This document shows, piece after piece, positions 59,456 to 64,000 of a DNA stretch of 64,000 nt. The notes beneath the pieces are model-generated. The model was not told where the DNA came from and ran no database searches. It was given only the letters and a program-made list of their open reading frames with translations. This stretch comes from Vespula vulgaris (Eukaryota > Arthropoda > Insecta > Hymenoptera > Vespidae), in the NCBI RefSeq assembly GCF_905475345.1, contig NC_066606.1, positions 1,382,001-1,446,000 on the forward strand, written 5' to 3'. The translations under genes and the position numbers were made by a program. Positions within the stretch are counted from its first letter, which is position 1. Each line of letters opens with the position of its first letter.

Positions 59456-62141
59456 ATGAAGGTGTTGCGGTACATAATTTTTTGGATGGATTTGTGTTTC
59501 ACGTTCTCTCAGGGATATCGAATTCTCGGAATTTTTCCATATCAATCGAAGAGCCATTTTAACATGTTCGAAACTTTGACGAAAGGTCTAGCTAAGAAGG
59601 GCCATCAAGTTGACGTGATTAGTCCGTTCCCACAGAAAAGACCGTTCGTCAATTATACCGATTTAATTGTGATACCACCACAATTAAATATCGTTAATAA
59701 CATTTCTTACAATATCGCAAAAAATATCTGGACAGTACAAATAGTGTCAGTCATAGCTGGTAATGATATTTGTGAACACTTGGCACATCCAGATATTCAA
59801 AAACTAATCCACAATCCTCCGAAGGATCCACCCTACGACGTCGTTTTGATACAGGTATTTCTTTAATTTCTTTGTTTTTAATCTTCTTTTTTATCCGTTT
59901 TATACAATAAGATCGACAACTTGATTTCTTTTACACATCGAACGTGCAATCAAATATGCGCAAAGCGTTTTCAATGACGTACGTATTTCAATATAGCTCA
60001 AACAAGATAATGAGATGGAAACTAATTCGCGAAAAATAAAGAAAAATATATAAAAAAGAAGGAAAAATTATACAAACAGTTAACGATTATCTATTAGGCT
60101 GACCTTGTTCAATCCTTGATCATGACTTGTTTCATAAATTTTCAAATTTTATACTTTCGACTACGAGGTAGCATTCAGAAAAGAAAAATCATGCCTGATA
60201 AATTAACGCGACGTTAATTAATACGATCTATCAAAATCATCGCGAATAATAATTTTAAGATAATCGCATTCGTATAATAATTTTTCCGTGTAATCCGTGT
60301 TTCCGGAAAATATATAAAAAAGGTGAATAATGATAATTCGAAAAGTCTAATCGACCCAACGAAAGCGTCTCCCTAAAATAACAAATAACAATAAAAAAAC
60401 GAAGGATTTCATAATAACTATATTGTTCACTCCACTTGTCATAGGTTTTTGCTGCCCATTGTTTTGCAATATTTGGACATCTTTTCAACGTACCAGTGAT
60501 CGGCATCAGTCCTCCAAATCTTTATCCGTGGTACAATTCTTTCGTTGGTAATCCCAAAAATTTGGCTATCCTTCCCAATAATTTATTGCCTTTTGTGAAT
60601 CCAATGAATTTTTGGCAACGAATATATAACACCCTAAGCACTGCCATCAATCAGATATACTTCAATCATTTGACCGAATATCAAGATGAACAAATAAGAA
60701 AGTACGTCGGTCCGAATCTACCGAGTGTGCGACAATTAGAAGCCAATATTTCCATGATTCTGGTGAATTCATATTTTAGTTTGGACGGAATCAGACCGTT
60801 AACACAGGCAATCATCGAAGTCGGTGGATTACATGTTCAAGACGACAACTCGAAATTACCACCAGTAAGTCAACGTACGAACCTACTACTAAGGAAAACA
60901 AATCCAATTGTAAAAACACATGTAAAAATGTGCCTCAACGAAAAAGAGTTTTTTCCTTGAATTATATTTTCTAATTGCATAACGCAGGAACTAAAGAAAT
61001 GGATGAACGAGAGCAACGACGGTTTTGTCTATTTCTCATTCGGTTCGATGGTCAAAATCGAATCGTTTCCGAGACACATTCTCGATATATTCTATAAATC
61101 TTTCGGAAAGATATCGCCGGTAAATGTTCTAATAAAGATTGCAAATCCTAAGGAGTTACCACCTGGTTTGCCAAAGAACATTCGTATTTCGTCATGGCTA
61201 CCGCAATTGAAAGTTTTAAGTGAGTTTTATTACACAAAATAAAACATTCAAACGATTTATTATAATTCTATCGTTTGCAATATCCTTTAACAACTATAAC
61301 AATCTTATAAGTAATTAGATTACATTCAAGAATGTTCATGTTTATATCGTATCTCACAATTCACGAAGGATCATTATATCGAATATATTTTTAGAACATC
61401 GGAACGTGAAGGCGTTTATTACTCACGGAGGTCTTCTGGGGACACAGGAGGCCATTTCTTACGGCGTTCCAATGATCGGAATACCTCTTTTCTCCGATCA
61501 ATTTACGAATATCGCTAATTACGTGAAGAAGAATATCGCGGTAAAACTAGATTACGAAAATTTGTCGGAAGATAATATGGACGCTGCATTGAACGCGATC
61601 TTGTATAATTCTACGTACAGGTACGAATCAGAGATGAACACGTTTATTACTTTTTAACGTTTCGAAGCAAAAATCCAAAAGATGTACAGAATGTATATAT
61701 ATGAATATATGTGTATTTTCATGTTTTAAAAATATATTTTCCTGTCGCGTTCGAATAGTATTTTGAAAGAAAGAACACGATACACTAATGACTCAAATCG
61801 TATATACCTAACATATCATTATATATTCTGATAGCAGTGACAATATATTTTTCAGAGAGGCGGCACGTAAGCTGGCACAACAATTTTTGGATAGGCCGTT
61901 GAAGCCAATCGACACGGCTAATTTTTGGATCGAATATATCGTGAAATATGGAAAGGACGCACTTCGTTCACCGGCCATGGACTTGAATTGGTGGCAAGTC
62001 GAACTTTTAGATGTATATGCATTTCTACTGTTCACTTCGATCGTTATCGTTTACATAACAATTCATTTAACTCTAATGTTTCTGAACATGATATCATCAA
62101 AGGTAAACATCAAGGTTTCACGCGTGAAAAAGATGTTGTAA
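59456..62141 (+). CDS. UDP-glycosyltransferase, UGT unit 4 (520 aa), atypical catalytic acid
   Basis: Exons 59456-59854, 60445-60864, 60988-61219, 61395-61620, 61856-62141; all phases agree. It has signal peptide MKVLRYIIFWMDLCFTFSQG, His34 in KSHF, the signature FITHGGLLGTQEAISYGVP to LFSDQ, a C-terminal anchor and KKML tail. At the last codon of exon 1, where units 1-3 have Glu (LME/LIE), this copy has Gln (VVLIQ), and exon 2 begins VFAAHCFAIFGH rather than IFGANCFAVLGH. This position aligns with the Asp of the His-Asp dyad of human UGTs, so activity may be altered. Exon 2 is the most divergent of the three complete genes, while exon 5 is almost the same as in unit 3. Confidence 0.95.
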
Positions 62142-64000
62142 CAAATCTAGTTTCATATAATGATGATCCTATCATCTCTTAAAAAAAAAAAGCTTTATTT
62201 GAAATTTTTCTTCGTATGAGAGATGACAATTATCAATGTACAATAATTTTGTCGAGAGATTTCAAATTCAACTCGAATCGATATCGAAGCATGAATAAAT
62301 TATAAATCGATTAGCCATTTTCTTTGTAATATGAATAAGATTTTATCTACGGTGACTTGCGGAAATGTTCGAACATCTTAAATTTATCTACTTAGATATC
62401 ATACTTTTATGGTATCACTACTTAGGTATCATACCAAATTTATCTATACTTAGGTATCACAATATTTTATCGATATAGATACGAACATTGTTACCTCTGA
62501 CGATATGACAGTCACTAAGATAAACAGAAATGCTTCTTTACAAAATAGTCAGCGCCTGAATATTTTTGCTAATCATTGCGATAATTCTCATCGTTAATAA
62601 TGAAACGAAGCGAACTTCTAATAATTTAGATATTAATTTCTGTTCGTCTGACAAAATAAATTTCGTTTCGAAATCATCGTTTACTCGATAAGAAAATAAA
62701 TCATTAGAAATAAAACAGATATACGATAAATTTGTATAGAAGTTATCGAATACGCAGAAATAAGATGATTCCATAAGACGTGATAGTTATTAAATAAAAA
62801 CGTTTGAAGTCATAGAGATAATATCCTTATCTTCTTAACGTCTTCTAACGTCTAGAAAATTTGATGAATCATGAAAAAATATTCGGTACGATATCGTTTG
62901 TGGATATTTGTTAGAAATTGCTTATCAGTCGTTATCAAATGATATTATATCGATTTTTAAAAAAGATCCATTTATTTCTAACAAAGGATCAATTATTCCC
63001 GACGAAAGATCGACTATTTCTAACGAAAGTTGCTGATATGACACATAAAAATGTTAATTATCTATTTTTTAAGTTCGCTTCTAGTTATCAAGTCCAAATT
63101 ACAAATTAACGTTAACACGTAACGAAACGAATATTCATGATTAGGAGAAAAGAAATTTCATTTGCAGATTGCGTGTTGTTGTATAAACTAAGAATAAAAT
63201 CAGAGAAAAAGATCGTGTACGTTCCTTTCACTGTGGAAATACGATGATATATAGTCATTCGATGAAGAGGTCCCGTAAAAATTCGGTTCGGAAATACTGT
63301 TCTTTGTTTCATGCACATGCATGTGTGTATACACACACATACATATACATAATACAGAAAGTGTTGCATTTAAAACTTGAACGATGAGATATCTCACGAA
63401 GGGTAGCAGCTATAAAAAAAAAAAAAATAAGAAAAAAAAATATATATGTGTGTGTGATGTTTGTAGAAAAATTCTTTCTTACGAAAGATAGGACATAATA
63501 CTATATATATTCTTTATAAAGTTTAGGATATTAAATTGACGTTGAAATGATGGATATCGATCGTTAAAATGGATCTAATTAATTTATTTAAATCGGCTTA
63601 ACTTTTGAAAGATACTTTGCAAGCGAGTGAACGTTCTGTCGGTAAAGTAGATCTTTTGAAATGAATCTCGATGGAGGAAAGTGAAAAGGAAAATAAAAAG
63701 AGAAGAAAAGAGAAAGAGAGAGAGAGAGAAAGAGGAATAGAAAAAAAATAAATAAATGATGTTGTATCAATCTAGCGATTACAGCAAAAGAAATGTTTGT
63801 ATCTTCGAACAAGTATAAAGTCCAAGATCGCAACACGCTGTAAGTTAGTCCTGCCTCTAGCGGGACATTTTATTGTTAGTCCAAATATTCAGATCTACCA
63901 AACGCATCAACGTTCTTTGTAAGAGATCAAACACGTCAGTCCATTTCCGTCCTCACAACGTGTAACAACAATCTCGTTCAATCTCCGTGTCGATAGTGAC
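62142..64000. other. Right end of the window, non-coding
   Basis: It begins with the duplicated UGT 3' flank. At about 62954-63027 there is a 2.7-copy 21-bp direct repeat (codes LFLTKDQ, LFPTKDR in one frame). The last 150 bp (63850-64000) are less AT-rich and non-repetitive, perhaps the edge of a further gene or its leader. No gene can be supported. Confidence 0.5.

Larger units (their letters stand above)
44130..62850 (+). repeat. Tandem array of four UGT duplication units
   Basis: Non-coding flanks are duplicated along with the genes. The stretch with TTACGCTAATGGAAATAAAT near 44.17 kb recurs near 48.99 kb. GCATGACT...CGAAGGTTTCTTTATCC at 45.07 kb recurs at 49.83 kb. Blocks at 54.75-54.87 kb recur at 58.84-58.95 kb. 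The 3' flank at 53.4-54.05 kb resembles 62.3-62.85 kb. The array thus arose by repeated duplication of a roughly 4-5 kb unit; unit 1 later lost its downstream exons. Confidence 0.75.

Noticed and set aside
62918..63109. Short protein with LFLTKDQ-LFPTKDR heptads
   Set aside because: It reflects a small 21-bp direct repeat in non-coding DNA; no support as a gene.
63862..63875. CTCF-like insulator motif (TGCCTCTAGCGGG)
   Set aside because: It shares only the TCTAG core with the usual consensus; aligned on that core the flanking positions disagree.

Overview
The window is nuclear DNA of an insect, most likely an aculeate hymenopteran (bee or wasp). It is very AT-rich, is packed with AG/CT, AT and A/T-run microsatellites, and carries intron-containing genes with GT...AG junctions. 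The protein families are typical of insects: a calcitonin/DH31-type neuropeptide receptor, a cytosolic carboxylesterase and a tandem UDP-glycosyltransferase (UGT) cluster. The order-level assignment is inference from protein flavour and base composition. I saw no tRNA, rRNA, CRISPR or bacterial feature.

Layout. (1) Minus strand, 3240-42203: a class B (secretin-type) GPCR of the calcitonin/DH31 receptor family. I assembled ten coding exons by hand; all junction phases agree and together they give about 377 codons from the extracellular domain to the stop. The signal-peptide exon or exons are missing and must lie to the right of 42203. (2) The 30-kb first visible intron of the receptor (11971-42092) contains two complete genes on the opposite (+) strand: an 8-exon carboxylesterase (32052-36070, 544 aa) and an intronless 1200-aa protein that I do not recognise (37723-41325). 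The rest of that intron is microsatellites, a hierarchical tandem repeat at 21.2-22.6 kb and unremarkable AT-rich DNA. (3) Plus strand, 45807-62141: four tandem UGT units. The first is only exon 1 plus part of intron 1. The other three are complete 5-exon genes of 522, 520 and 520 aa, with an ER signal peptide, the UGT signature, a C-terminal membrane anchor and a KKxx tail. (4) 62142-64000 has no recognisable gene.

How the parts relate: the esterase and the UGTs are phase I and phase II detoxification or metabolic enzymes. The receptor is probably for a calcitonin-like diuretic peptide. Their adjacency need not be functional. The points most worth a second look are the nested gene arrangement, the unknown 1200-aa intronless gene, the orphan UGT first exon, the Glu-to-Gln change at the presumed catalytic acid of the last UGT, mosaic gene conversion in the UGT array, the GGSAG (not GESAG) nucleophile elbow of the esterase, and the two possible C-terminal endings of the receptor.
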